NCBI GenBank assembly: GCA_964628235.1
Contig: CAZVLU010000001.1
Span: 1-64,000, forward strand
Direction: 5' to 3'
Length of the DNA stretch: 64,000 bases
Origin: CAMAVH01 sp964628235
GTDB taxonomy: Bacteria > Pseudomonadota > Alphaproteobacteria > SMXQ01
Part shown: positions 50,458 to 58,552 of the stretch, in pieces
How positions within the stretch are numbered: the stretch's first letter is position 1
How the letters are laid out: the number at the start of each line of letters is the position of its first letter
Made by a program: the position numbers and the translations under genes
Notes under the pieces: generated by a model
Told to the model about the DNA's origin: nothing
Databases searched by the model: none
Seen by the model: only the letters and a program-made list of their open reading frames with translations

Positions 50458-51255
50458 TTAGATTAGCCCTATACCACGCACCGCCACATAGGCGCCGACC
50501 AAGAGAATAAAGCTCGCAAACAACAGGCGTAACGTGTTTTGCGAATGCGACAGGCGTTTGGCGGCCTCGCTGCCGACGAAGCCGCCGCCCGCTGCCCCCA
50601 CGACGAACAATCCGGCCAGCGGCCAATCGACCAATCCCGACACGGCGTAGCTCGTCGCCGTCGTCGCGCCGAACGCGGCGACGGACAGCAGAGACGAGCC
50701 GATCGCGCTCAATATCGGCATGGCCGTCGCGACGATTAGCCCCGGCACGACGAGAAAACCTCCGCCGATGCCGAAGAACCCCGATAACAACCCGACGACG
50801 AAACCGGCCAGAAGCAGGCGGGGCAGCAACCGCGCGACATTGCCGCGCGTCAGCCGCACGTCATCATCGGCCGCACCGTCACGCCGGCGCAATATGAGCG
50901 CGCCGACGACGATCATGAGCAGGCCGAACAACGCCAGTAGTTTCTGCCCGTCGAACATCTGGCCGAGATGAGCGCCGATCGCCGCGCCAACGATGCCCAT
51001 AGCCGTGAAAGACAGCGCGCAAGGCCAGCGCACGTTCTGCGCGCGCACATGATGCAACAGACTGAGCGCGCCGGCTGCGGCAACCGCGACGGCGCTGGTG
51101 CCGATCGCGACGTGCGGCGACGGGATGCCGACGACGTAAACCAGCAAGGGCACGGCCAAGATCGAGCCGCCGCCGCCCACCAGCCCGAGCGTGAGACCTA
51201 CGAGACCGCCGCTGAGAACGGCCAGTGCGGCTTGCAGCAGCGTCAGTTCATCCAT
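50458..51255 (-). CDS. TauE/SafE family transporter of the persulfide module
   Basis: A 265-residue membrane protein with about eight helices and both TauE/SafE half-signatures (GLTLGLVGGGGSILAVPLLV; GLLSGFFGIGGGFLVVPGLI). In BigR-type operons this protein is thought to export sulfite or another sulfur anion made during sulfide detoxification. It starts one base after the rhodanese stop, so the two genes are co-transcribed. Confidence 0.9.
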   Translation of the reverse strand: MDELTLLQAALAVLSGGLVGLTLGLVGGGGSILAVPLLVYVVGIPSPHVAIGTSAVAVAAAGALSLLHHVRAQNVRWPCALSFTAMGIVGAAIGAHLGQMFDGQKLLALFGLLMIVVGALILRRRDGAADDDVRLTRGNVARLLPRLLLAGFVVGLLSGFFGIGGGFLVVPGLIVATAMPILSAIGSSLLSVAAFGATTATSYAVSGLVDWPLAGLFVVGAAGGGFVGSEAAKRLSHSQNTLRLLFASFILLVGAYVAVRGIGLI

Positions 51256-51256
51256 T

Positions 51257-51790
51257 CTAGTCCTGAGATTTGGCGCTCTGCCGGTTCCACGGGAGAACGG
51301 CTAGAAGTTTCGCCATGCCGCAAAAGCCGCTTGCTCCGGCGAGAATCAGGCCGGCGCCGACGAGGGCCGTCATCGCGAGGAACGCCGGCGAGACCATCAA
51401 GGCGAGAACAGATCCGACGAGGACCAGCGTCCCCACGATGATCTGCACTTGACGCTGTATTTCGATGGGCCGGCCCTTATCGAGAAGCACCGGCAAGCCA
51501 GCGCGCTTCCAAGCATCGAGACCGCCTTCGAGCATGTAGGCGTCGCAGGCCGCAGTCTGCGCCAAGCGCGACGCATGCGCCGCGGTGCGGGCGCCGCTAC
51601 GGCAATGGAAAATCACGCGGCGGCCATCAGCCGCGACCGCGGCCGGATCGAAACCGCTGATGGGATGATGGCGCGCCGTAGCGATGCGCTCACGCGCATG
51701 TTCGTCGGCCTCGCGGATATCGACCAGCAGAGCGCCGCCGCCCAACAATTCCGCCGCGCGCTGCGGCGTGATGCTTCTGAGTTCCGACAT
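51257..51790 (-). CDS. Rhodanese fused to a DUF2892 membrane domain
   Basis: A 177-residue protein. The N-terminal rhodanese domain has catalytic Cys63 in FHCRSGART, for transfer of sulfane sulfur. From about residue 115 it carries a DUF2892-type pair of membrane helices (IIVGTLVLVGSVLALMVSP, FLAMTALVGAGLILAG) ending in a GFCGMAKLL segment with another cysteine. It probably handles persulfide at the inner membrane. It lies 15 bp from the repressor gene. Confidence 0.9.
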   Translation of the reverse strand: MSELRSITPQRAAELLGGGALLVDIREADEHARERIATARHHPISGFDPAAVAADGRRVIFHCRSGARTAAHASRLAQTAACDAYMLEGGLDAWKRAGLPVLLDKGRPIEIQRQVQIIVGTLVLVGSVLALMVSPAFLAMTALVGAGLILAGASGFCGMAKLLAVLPWNRQSAKSQD

Positions 51791-51805
51791 GGCGATCTCC
51801 GTGAA

Positions 51806-52132
51806 TCAGGGACAGTAGATTTTCTTCAAGGTTTTCAGCAGTTGGACGACCCGGGGGTCGGCGACGCGGTAATGGATGGCCTGGGCTTCGCGCCGCGTCG
51901 TGACCAAACCGTCCGCGCGTAGCCGCGCGAGATGCTGCGACAAGGCCGAAGGGCTCAGATCCACGGCACGCGTCAGCTCGCCGACCGAAAGCTCGCGATG
52001 CGCCACAAGCTGGCAAAGCACCAGCAAACGATGCTCGTTGGCGAGCAAACGCAACATGCGCGCCGCCTCCCCCGCTTGCGCTTCCAGGGAATGCATCTCC
52101 GCCGCGCTCGCCGCCGTGTCAGCCATCTTCAC
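51806..52132 (-). CDS. ArsR-family repressor, BigR/SqrR (persulfide-sensing) type
   Basis: A 108-residue winged-helix repressor (ELTRAVDLSPSALSQHLARL as the recognition region). It has exactly the two cysteines of BigR/SqrR persulfide sensors: Cys40 (LLVLCQL) and Cys107 (KIYCP), which in those proteins form an intramolecular tetrasulfide that releases DNA. It should repress this operon and the divergent metallo-beta-lactamase gene through the AT-rich operator between them. Confidence 0.9.
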   Translation of the reverse strand: MKMADTAASAAEMHSLEAQAGEAARMLRLLANEHRLLVLCQLVAHRELSVGELTRAVDLSPSALSQHLARLRADGLVTTRREAQAIHYRVADPRVVQLLKTLKKIYCP

Positions 52133-52136
52133 CTCA

Positions 52137-52173
52137 TAATTTAGTTGATGCTAATTTAGTAAATACTAAATTA
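52137..52173. promoter_or_regulatory. AT-rich palindromic operator of the BigR-like repressor
   Basis: TAATTTAGT at 52137 and 52152 and its inverse ACTAAATTA at 52165: one perfect 9-bp inverted repeat (spacer AAAT) plus a direct half-site 15 bp away. It lies between the two divergent gene starts in GC-rich surroundings and resembles the AT-rich BigR-type boxes. Confidence 0.8.
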
Positions 52174-52203
52174 TAGTCAAGCAGCATTTGAAGGAGGACC
52201 TCC

Positions 52204-53097
52204 ATGCCCGCTCCCACTTCAGCCCAAGCGGAAATCCGCGGGTTTTTCGACGACGCGACCAACAGCTTGACCTATCTGGCGTGGGATCCTGCGACGCGCC
52301 AAGCGGCGATCATCGATCCTGTTCTCGGTTTCGATCCGAGCAACGGCAAAACCACCCTTGCCCCCCTCGCTCCAGTTCTGAGCGAAGCCAAAGCGCAAGG
52401 CATCCATGTCGTTTGGATTCTCGAAACCCACTTACACGCCGATCATCTTTCGGCGGCCGCATACGCGAGGGCCGCGACCAACGCTCCAGTCGCGATCGGC
52501 GAACATGTCGTCGAGGTGCAAAAGATATTCAGGCCCGTCTTTAACGCCGAGGATGTCTCACCCGACGGCGCCGATTTCGACCGCCTGTTGCATGACGGCG
52601 CTCGGCTTCCGCTCGGCAAGCTCGATATCGAAGTCATTCATACGCCCGGCCATACACCGGCCTGCGTCACTTATCGCATCGGCGATGCGGCCTTCGTCGG
52701 CGATACGCTATTCATGCCTGATTACGGCACGGCACGCGCCGACTTTCCCGGCGGCGACGCCCGCACGCTTTACCGCTCGATCCGCCGAATCCTTGCCATG
52801 GCAGACAAAACTCGGCTCTTCATGTGCCACGACTACAAAGCCCCCCACCGCGATCATTATGCCTGGGAGACCACGGTGGCTGAGCAGCGCCGCGCCAACA
52901 TCCACGCGCGCGACGGCATCGACGAAGACAGTTTCGCCGCCGCGCGCAAAGCGCGCGACCGCGACCTCGCCGCGCCTCGGCTGTTGCTGCCTTCGATCCA
53001 GGTGAATATGCGGGCAGGCCATTTTCCGCCGGCCGAGGCGGATGGGCGGCGCTACCTTAAAATCCCGCTTCACGAACCGCTCCCGATCGCGCCCTAG
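52204..53097 (+). CDS. MBL-fold persulfide dioxygenase-like hydrolase (Blh/ETHE1 type)
   Basis: A 297-residue metallo-beta-lactamase-fold enzyme with the metal motif THLHADH (His76, His78, Asp80, His81), HTPGHTPACVTYRIGD and the late FMCHDYK. The layout, including FVGDTLFMPDYGTARADFPG, matches the Blh/ETHE1-like persulfide dioxygenases that oxidise glutathione persulfide to sulfite. Divergent placement from the BigR-like gene supports this. GAAGGAGG precedes the ATG. Confidence 0.9.
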   Translation: MPAPTSAQAEIRGFFDDATNSLTYLAWDPATRQAAIIDPVLGFDPSNGKTTLAPLAPVLSEAKAQGIHVVWILETHLHADHLSAAAYARAATNAPVAIGEHVVEVQKIFRPVFNAEDVSPDGADFDRLLHDGARLPLGKLDIEVIHTPGHTPACVTYRIGDAAFVGDTLFMPDYGTARADFPGGDARTLYRSIRRILAMADKTRLFMCHDYKAPHRDHYAWETTVAEQRRANIHARDGIDEDSFAAARKARDRDLAAPRLLLPSIQVNMRAGHFPPAEADGRRYLKIPLHEPLPIAP

Positions 53098-53208
53098 CTC
53101 ATTCTCGCGACCGGGTAATTTCTCACGATCGAGTTATTATACGGAACCCCGATTGGACGCTGGGCGTTCTATGCCTAAATCATGGAAATGCCATGATGGG
53201 AGGGTCAT

Positions 53209-53541
53209 ATGACCGACATGAGCAAACGCAAACCTGGAATTCTGGGCCGCTTCGCTGGAGCCGTCGCCGTTCTGGCTATGGCCGCAGCATTCGCTTTCTT
53301 CGAGCCGACCGCCGCCTTCGCCCAAACTGAGCAGGAGCAGCGCCAGGACCAGCTCAATCGCGACTTGCAGGAGCGCCGGCTCGAGCGCAGCCAGGACGCG
53401 CGCGACCAGCAGCAACGCAATCAAAGCCAACAGCGCCTGGACCAGCAAAAACGCCAAATCGAGCAGCGCAACCAGATGCGCAACGATCGCGACACGCGGC
53501 GCGCGCGCGACTCCAGCGAAGCCGAGCGCCGCAAGCCTTAG
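53209..53541 (+). CDS. Small exported Gln/Arg-rich protein
   Basis: A 110-residue protein with a signal peptide (hydrophobic AGAVAVLAMAAAFAFF, probable cleavage after AAFA near residue 38). The mature part is a highly charged helix of Q, R, E and D (QDQLNRDLQERRLERSQDAR...), with no hydrophobic core and no known domain. It could be a periplasmic coiled-coil or an intrinsically disordered protein. A TGGGAGGG ribosome site precedes the ATG. I recognise no family. Confidence 0.7.
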   Translation: MTDMSKRKPGILGRFAGAVAVLAMAAAFAFFEPTAAFAQTEQEQRQDQLNRDLQERRLERSQDARDQQQRNQSQQRLDQQKRQIEQRNQMRNDRDTRRARDSSEAERRKP

Positions 53542-53666
53542 GTTTGCTAGATCGCGCTTACCCCGTTGAAATCGGCTAGCTATTCAGCATTTCTCAAGGC
53601 TCAAGCTATGTTGCCGCAGGCCGGCTAATATATTCCGTCCTTCGACGACTTTGGCTGCCGTCCCTC

Positions 53667-55001
53667 ATGCCGCATGATTTTCGTCCCGCTCCGCCGCCTG
53701 CGAACGAAGCCGAACGTCTGACGGCGCTGCGCCGCGCAGATATCCTCGACACGCCGCCCGAAGCCGCTTTCGATCGGCTCGTGCGAATCGCCAGCCAACT
53801 CGTCGGCACGCCGATCGCCCTCGTCTCGTTGATCGACGACGATCGCCAATGGTTCAAGGCGAAGGTCGGCCTCGCGGCGCATGAGACGCCGCGCGACTGG
53901 GCCTTTTGCGCTCATGCCATCCTCAAGCCTGACGACGTGCTGCTGGTCTCCGATGCCCTTGCCGACGCGCGTTTTCGCGGCAATCCGCTGGTGACGGGCG
54001 ATCCCAATATCCGCTTTTATGCCGGCGCGCCGATCGTGACGCGCGATGGCTATGCGCTCGGCACCGTCTGCGCCATCGACCGCCGCCCGCGACCCGACAT
54101 CGGCGCGCGTGAGGCGATGATTCTCAAGGAGCTCGCCGCCGTCGCCGCCGACGAGATCGAGCTGCGCGGCCTCGCCCGCCAATTGGATCAGGAGATCATA
54201 CAGCGCCGCGAAGCCGAAGCTCAGGCGCTCGCCGCCGAACGCGGCCGCGCGCGCGCCGAAGCCGAGGCGATCCGCCAACGCGCCGGCCAATCGCTGATGC
54301 GGCTGACTGGCGGCATCGCGCACGAATTCAACAATCTCTTCACCGGCATGACCCTGCTCACGGAAAACCTCGAAGCCTCTGCCGACGACTCTTTGCGCAA
54401 ATCCCTTTACCAAATGCTCGCCGCCCTGCAACGCGGCAGCCGCCTGACCAACGCCATGCTGGCCTATTCGGGCAAGCAGTTCCTTGAAACCGGTTCGGTC
54501 GCAGTCGGTCCCGTGTTCGCCCATACCGCCGACATGATTCCGGCTATGCATGGCAAGCGGATCGCCATCGACATCGCGGTCGCCGCCGATTGCGCACCGG
54601 TCGATGCCGATGGGCGGCAATTGCTGGCGGCATTGGCCGAACTGGCCGCCAACGCCGTCGAAGCGGCCGCGCCCGACGCGGCGGCCATCAAGCTGTCCGC
54701 CGATAATGTCGCGCTCGACGCGTCTGCCGCCGCCGCGCTCGCCCGCGATTGCTCGCCCGACGCGCGGGCCGGCAGCTTCGTGCGAATCTCGGTCGCCGAC
54801 CGAGGCCCCGGCATGCGCGCGGAGGTGCTTGCGCAGGCTTGCGATCCCTTTTTCACCACCAAGCCGGTCGGCGACGGCCCTGGCCTCGGCCTATCTATGG
54901 CGCAGGGCTTCGCGCGCCAGTCGGGCGGCTTTCTCGCCATCGAATCGGCGCCCGGGGCCGGCACGACGGTCTCGCTGTTCCTGCCGCCGCACGCCGCCTG
55001 A
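53667..55001 (+). CDS. GAF-domain sensor histidine kinase
   Basis: A 444-residue cytoplasmic kinase without membrane segments. An N-terminal GAF domain (about 25-165: DTPPEAAFDRLVRIASQLVG ... GAPIVTRDGYALGTVCAIDR) is followed by a coiled coil and the H-box GGIAHEFNNLFTGM with His219. The ATPase motifs are ELAANAVEA, ADRGPGM and GLGLSMAQGFARQ. No response regulator lies beside it, so the partner is unknown. Residues such as WAFCAHAI in the GAF domain are typical of the redox- or ligand-sensing subgroup. Confidence 0.88.
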   Translation: MPHDFRPAPPPANEAERLTALRRADILDTPPEAAFDRLVRIASQLVGTPIALVSLIDDDRQWFKAKVGLAAHETPRDWAFCAHAILKPDDVLLVSDALADARFRGNPLVTGDPNIRFYAGAPIVTRDGYALGTVCAIDRRPRPDIGAREAMILKELAAVAADEIELRGLARQLDQEIIQRREAEAQALAAERGRARAEAEAIRQRAGQSLMRLTGGIAHEFNNLFTGMTLLTENLEASADDSLRKSLYQMLAALQRGSRLTNAMLAYSGKQFLETGSVAVGPVFAHTADMIPAMHGKRIAIDIAVAADCAPVDADGRQLLAALAELAANAVEAAAPDAAAIKLSADNVALDASAAAALARDCSPDARAGSFVRISVADRGPGMRAEVLAQACDPFFTTKPVGDGPGLGLSMAQGFARQSGGFLAIESAPGAGTTVSLFLPPHAA

Positions 55002-55069
55002 CGCCATCCGATTTCCATCAAAGCAGGCTTCGCCTATCATGCGCCTGCCCATCGTTTGAGGATCACGCC

Positions 55070-55543
55070 ATGGAACGTGTCAGCATTTCTCTCGACGACG
55101 AGCTTCTCGTGAAGTTCGACGCCTACATGCAGCGGAAAGGTTACAACAACCGCTCGGAAGCGGTGCGCGATCTGCTGCGCGAGCGGCTGGAGCGCGACCA
55201 TGAGCGCGCCGGTAGCGGCGCAGTCCACGCGGTCGGCTGCCTGTCCTATGTCTACAATCATCACCAGCGCGAATTGGCGAGCCGCCTGACCGAGGCGCAG
55301 CACGCCCACCATTCCTACGTGCTGTCGACGCTGCATGTGCATCTCGACCATGAGAACTGCCTGGAAGTGGTGGTGCTGGGCGGCGAGAGCGAAAGCCTGC
55401 GTAAATTCGCTGAGGCGACCATCGCCGAAACCGGCGTGCGCCACGGCCGGCTGCATCTGATCGGCACCGAAGTGGTGCAAAGCCAGCACAAGCACGGCCA
55501 CGGCGCCAAACACGGCCATAGCCACGCCAAGCCGCTGACCTAA
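55070..55543 (+). CDS. nikR: Nickel-responsive regulator NikR
   Basis: A 157-residue ribbon-helix-helix repressor (MERVSISLDDELLVKFDAYM) with a C-terminal ACT-like metal domain. The high-affinity Ni ligands correspond to His78, His89, His91 and Cys97 (LHVHLDHENC). A His-rich tail (HKHGHGAKHGHSHAK) extends beyond the usual end and may bind additional nickel. No nickel transporter or nickel enzyme gene is in the window. A GAGGAT site precedes the ATG; the frame is open upstream inside the kinase gene. Confidence 0.93.
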   Translation: MERVSISLDDELLVKFDAYMQRKGYNNRSEAVRDLLRERLERDHERAGSGAVHAVGCLSYVYNHHQRELASRLTEAQHAHHSYVLSTLHVHLDHENCLEVVVLGGESESLRKFAEATIAETGVRHGRLHLIGTEVVQSQHKHGHGAKHGHSHAKPLT

Positions 55544-55684
55544 GGCCGACCGGCGGCAAAAGTCCGCCGTAACCATTTGGCAGGGTCGGCGAACTTAAAA
55601 GCGCTCCCCGTTCCGCCTGAACCTCTGATGATGCGACGCGGACGTACCCCAGGCTCCAGGCTGTTTCCGTTCAAGGTTGATCCC

Positions 55685-56551
55685 ATGTCCTTCGCCGACC
55701 GCGCGCCTGCCTCCTTCGACCGCAGCATCCCCCTGCTCAAAGGCGTCGTTCTCCTGCTGGTGATGCTGCCGGGCATCATCATGGCCGCCGATCTGGCGCG
55801 CGACATGCTGGGCGCCAAGCCCATCACCGAAATCATCCACCGCAGCGGCGATTGGTCGATCCGCCTGCTGTTCGTCAGCCTGTTGATCACGCCGCTGCGC
55901 CAAGTTCTGAAGGCGCACAAGCTGGCGTCGGTGCGCCGCATCATCGGCGTCGCCGCCTTCGCCTATATCGTCGTCCATTTCGCCGGCTATGTCGTCGACG
56001 AGAAGTTCAACATCGCCAAAGTCGCCAGCGAAATCGTGCTGCGCATCTATTTGACCATCGGCTTTGTCGGTGTGGTCCTGCTCGGCCTGCTGGCCGCCAC
56101 CTCGACCGACGCCATGACGCGCCGGCTCGGCGGCAAACGCTGGAAGAAGCTGCACCGCGCGAGCTATCTCATCGGCGTCATCGGCGTCGCGCATTTCTTC
56201 ATGCAATCGAAGCTCGACGTCACCGAGCCGACCGTCATGGCCGGCCTGTTCATCTGGCTGATGCTCTATCGCGCCTGGGAAGAGGTCGTCGGCCGCGACA
56301 GCGTGACGGCGCTGTGGGGCCTATTGGCATTGGCCGTCATTTCGGCGCTCGCCACTGCCGGCGGCGAATGGGCCTATTACGCGGCCTTCACCGGCATCGA
56401 TGCGAGCCGCGTGTTGCAGGCCAACCTCACGACCATGGCCGGCTTACGCCCCGCCTGGGTGGTGCTGGCGATCACGCTGTCGCTGCCGCTGACTGCCGCG
56501 ATCTGGCGGCCGCTCGCGCGCTGGCGCAAGGCGAAGACGCGCTCGGCCTGA
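55685..56551 (+). CDS. msrQ: MsrQ-like heme-binding membrane subunit
   Basis: A 288-residue ferric-reductase-like membrane protein. It matches MsrQ, which passes quinol electrons to the periplasmic methionine-sulfoxide reductase MsrP. Features include HRSGDWSIRLLFVSLLITPL, VRRIIGVAAFAYIVVHFAGY, KRWKKLHRASYLIGVIGVAH and about six helices with conserved histidines. It is longer than the usual ~200 residues because of a C-terminal extension with further helices. No msrP is adjacent in the window. The ATG used fits homologues; the open frame continues 36 codons upstream. Confidence 0.82.
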   Translation: MSFADRAPASFDRSIPLLKGVVLLLVMLPGIIMAADLARDMLGAKPITEIIHRSGDWSIRLLFVSLLITPLRQVLKAHKLASVRRIIGVAAFAYIVVHFAGYVVDEKFNIAKVASEIVLRIYLTIGFVGVVLLGLLAATSTDAMTRRLGGKRWKKLHRASYLIGVIGVAHFFMQSKLDVTEPTVMAGLFIWLMLYRAWEEVVGRDSVTALWGLLALAVISALATAGGEWAYYAAFTGIDASRVLQANLTTMAGLRPAWVVLAITLSLPLTAAIWRPLARWRKAKTRSA

Positions 56552-56557
56552 CGCCGC

Positions 56558-57628
56558 TCAGGCGTTGTAAGCCTCGCCCTTGCCCTTGTGATAGCCGTAG
56601 TACCACAAGCGCAGATCCATATAGGTCATCGGCTCGAACTGCTTGGGATTATCCGGCGTAACGCAGCTCTCGAGCACGTCGATCATGGCGTCGAAATCCG
56701 GGCCGAAGAACACCGGGATCGAATAGCGCTCGAGGCCCGACAGATTGATCACACGATGCTTGGTCGATTTGTAAAGGCCATTGGTCCAGCGCACCATCAG
56801 ATTGCCGGTATTGACCAGCAGCGTGCCGGGGATGATGTCGACGACCTTCCAATGGCCCGACGGCATCTGCACGGCGAGGCCCGGCACGTTCGACTGGGCG
56901 AGGAAGGTGGTCAGGCAATTGTCGGTATGCGGCGGAATGCCGTACTGGCCGTTGCCGATCTCGGTCTGCGGCGGATAATGCGCGAGACGCAGATTGCAAT
57001 GCGGCTCGTTGAACAGCCCGTCGAAGACGCTCTCCGGCATGCCGACCGAGCGCGCCCATAAGGGCAGCATCGACTTGCCGAGTTTTTCGATCGCGGCGTG
57101 GTATTCGAGCAGCGTTTCGCGGAAGCCGGGCAAGTTCTCCGGCCAGTTGTTCATGCCGCAGAACGGCTTTTTGGCGATCACCGCCGGATCGTCCGGCGTG
57201 CGCTCGCGATTGATGATGAAGGACTCGTTGAGCGCCGGCTTGACGTTCTTGATGATCGAACTGTTGGCCGAATGGGGCGCTTCCTTGATCTGCACGTAAC
57301 CGGTGTTGTCGACGCGCGGCACCTTCATCTTCTCGTCGAGCGGCAAGGCGAAGAAGCGTTGCGCCTGGACGAACATGCGGTCGATCATCTCCTGCGGGAT
57401 GCCGTGGTTCTTGAGATAGAAGAACCCGACCGTCGAGGTCGCGTCATGCAGCGCCTTGGCGACCTGGTCGGCCGCGCCCGGCAGGCCGGCGCGATAATCG
57501 CCAAGATCGATGAGAGGGATCTCCTCCGTCGAGTCGGGATAATCCATCAGCTTGATCAAGGCGGCGTCGTCGGTCGTCTCGACCATCTTCGCGGCGTTGA
57601 CTTTCGACTCGTCGAGTTGGGTCGCCAT
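56558..57628 (-). CDS. 2-Oxoglutarate/Fe(II) oxygenase, isopenicillin N synthase-like
   Basis: A 356-residue double-stranded beta-helix oxygenase. The N-terminal block has EIPLIDLGDY and VGFFYLKNHGIP. The iron ligands are His and Asp of PPHTDNCLTTF with the distal His of STKHRVIN, and the RxS motif is RYSIPVFF. Plant- and fungal-type IPNS relatives hydroxylate or desaturate small molecules using 2-oxoglutarate or O2; the substrate here is unknown. It converges with msrQ six bases apart. Its promoter shares a 15-base motif with the nearby Bug gene. Confidence 0.88.
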   Translation of the reverse strand: MATQLDESKVNAAKMVETTDDAALIKLMDYPDSTEEIPLIDLGDYRAGLPGAADQVAKALHDATSTVGFFYLKNHGIPQEMIDRMFVQAQRFFALPLDEKMKVPRVDNTGYVQIKEAPHSANSSIIKNVKPALNESFIINRERTPDDPAVIAKKPFCGMNNWPENLPGFRETLLEYHAAIEKLGKSMLPLWARSVGMPESVFDGLFNEPHCNLRLAHYPPQTEIGNGQYGIPPHTDNCLTTFLAQSNVPGLAVQMPSGHWKVVDIIPGTLLVNTGNLMVRWTNGLYKSTKHRVINLSGLERYSIPVFFGPDFDAMIDVLESCVTPDNPKQFEPMTYMDLRLWYYGYHKGKGEAYNA

Positions 57629-57699
57629 AATTCGTCTCCCTCGCGCAGCGCGCGGCCAATCGCATCGTTGGCGATATGCTACTCCGCGAGCAATGTCTT

Positions 57700-57739
57700 C
57701 AAAATGGGAATTTTGCCGTTATTTGCACCGGTTCCGCCG
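57700..57739 (-). promoter_or_regulatory. Promoter region of the IPNS-like gene with shared 15-mer
   Basis: On the minus strand AAAATTCCCATTTTG lies about 70 bp upstream of the start codon. Nine bases before it is GGTGCA, with GG placed 10 bases ahead of the GC, giving a weak -24/-12-like layout. The first Bug gene has the same motif in the same relative position. Confidence 0.5.
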
Positions 57740-57810
57740 CAATCATAGGCTTTCCCGGATAATCGGATCAGGCGAAACGATAATGTCGCCAGCCGGAACG
57801 CTGTTGCGCG

Positions 57811-58221
57811 CTAAAAGTCTTGCTCGGCGAGCGGATCATTGGCGAGATCGATCACTTCGATCACGTTGCCGTCCGGGTCGTGGAAATAGGCGCTGCGCCC
57901 CTGAAAGGTGCCGCTCGCGCGGTTCTCCTCCAAAAACACGCGCACGCCCGCCGCCGCCAAGGTCGCCAGCGCCGCATCGTAATCGGCGCCGGACGCGAGG
58001 AAGGCGGTGTGAATCTCATGGCGGTCGGGCGGATTGGGATCGACCGGCTTTTCCGAACGAGTCAGCACGAAGAGGTCGCTGCCGCAGCGCAGGAAACACA
58101 TATGCGGGCTGCGCCGCACCTTCGTGAAGCCCAAGAGGGTCGTGTAAAAGACTTCGGCACGATCGAGGTCCTTCACCGGAATGGTGAAATGCACCAGCTT
58201 CTGCAGATGAATCCCCGCCAT
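57811..58221 (-). CDS. VOC (glyoxalase/extradiol) superfamily protein
   Basis: A 136-residue single VOC domain. LQKLVHFTIPVKDLDRAEVF at the start and SAYFHDPDGNVIEVIDL at the end carry the usual first-His and last-Glu metal positions. Such proteins may be glyoxalase-like isomerases, fosfomycin-type transferases or small extradiol dioxygenases; the function here is open. The start has a CGGGAG site. It shares a ~330-bp upstream region with the divergent Bug gene. Confidence 0.85.
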   Translation of the reverse strand: MAGIHLQKLVHFTIPVKDLDRAEVFYTTLLGFTKVRRSPHMCFLRCGSDLFVLTRSEKPVDPNPPDRHEIHTAFLASGADYDAALATLAAAGVRVFLEENRASGTFQGRSAYFHDPDGNVIEVIDLANDPLAEQDF

Positions 58222-58552
58222 GCGCGCTCCCGAGGGTATTGTCGTGATCGCCGCTCTGTGTCGACGCTGGCGCATGATGCGGCAATGCGCGCCGCGCGCA
58301 AGCACGCACCGTTCGTTCGATAGCAAAATATATTTATGAAACAGCCGACGCTTCATAGCGGCGACAAAGCTTTGCGCGATAATGCATTTCGCTCGGCGGC
58401 ACAAAATGTGCGGGAAGAGCAATCTCTTTCCTGGCACAGGTTCTGCATAATTTGAAAAATTCCCATTTTGGTTCACAGTAACCACGGGAGAACCCGGCGG
58501 ATGCCGGCGCCATGAGAGCGCCGCGCCGCTGACGCACAGAAGGAGACATCTC
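58222..58552. other. Divergent intergenic region of the VOC and Bug genes
   Basis: About 330 bp without a gene. It contains GCACA-AAA-TGTGC, a small perfect palindrome at 58399-58411, an AT-rich patch near 58320-58340 (AAAATATATTTATG), and a sigma-54-type promoter with the shared 15-mer on the right, listed separately. The palindrome may be an activator site. Confidence 0.6.
58432..58470 (+). promoter_or_regulatory. Sigma-54 (-24/-12) promoter of the first Bug gene
   Basis: TGGCACAGGTTCTGCA has GG and GC exactly ten bases apart and matches the sigma-54 consensus TGGCAC-N5-TTGCA at all but one position. Eight bases later, over the expected transcription start, lies AAAATTCCCATTTTG, which is also found at the IPNS-like gene. 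Confidence 0.8.
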
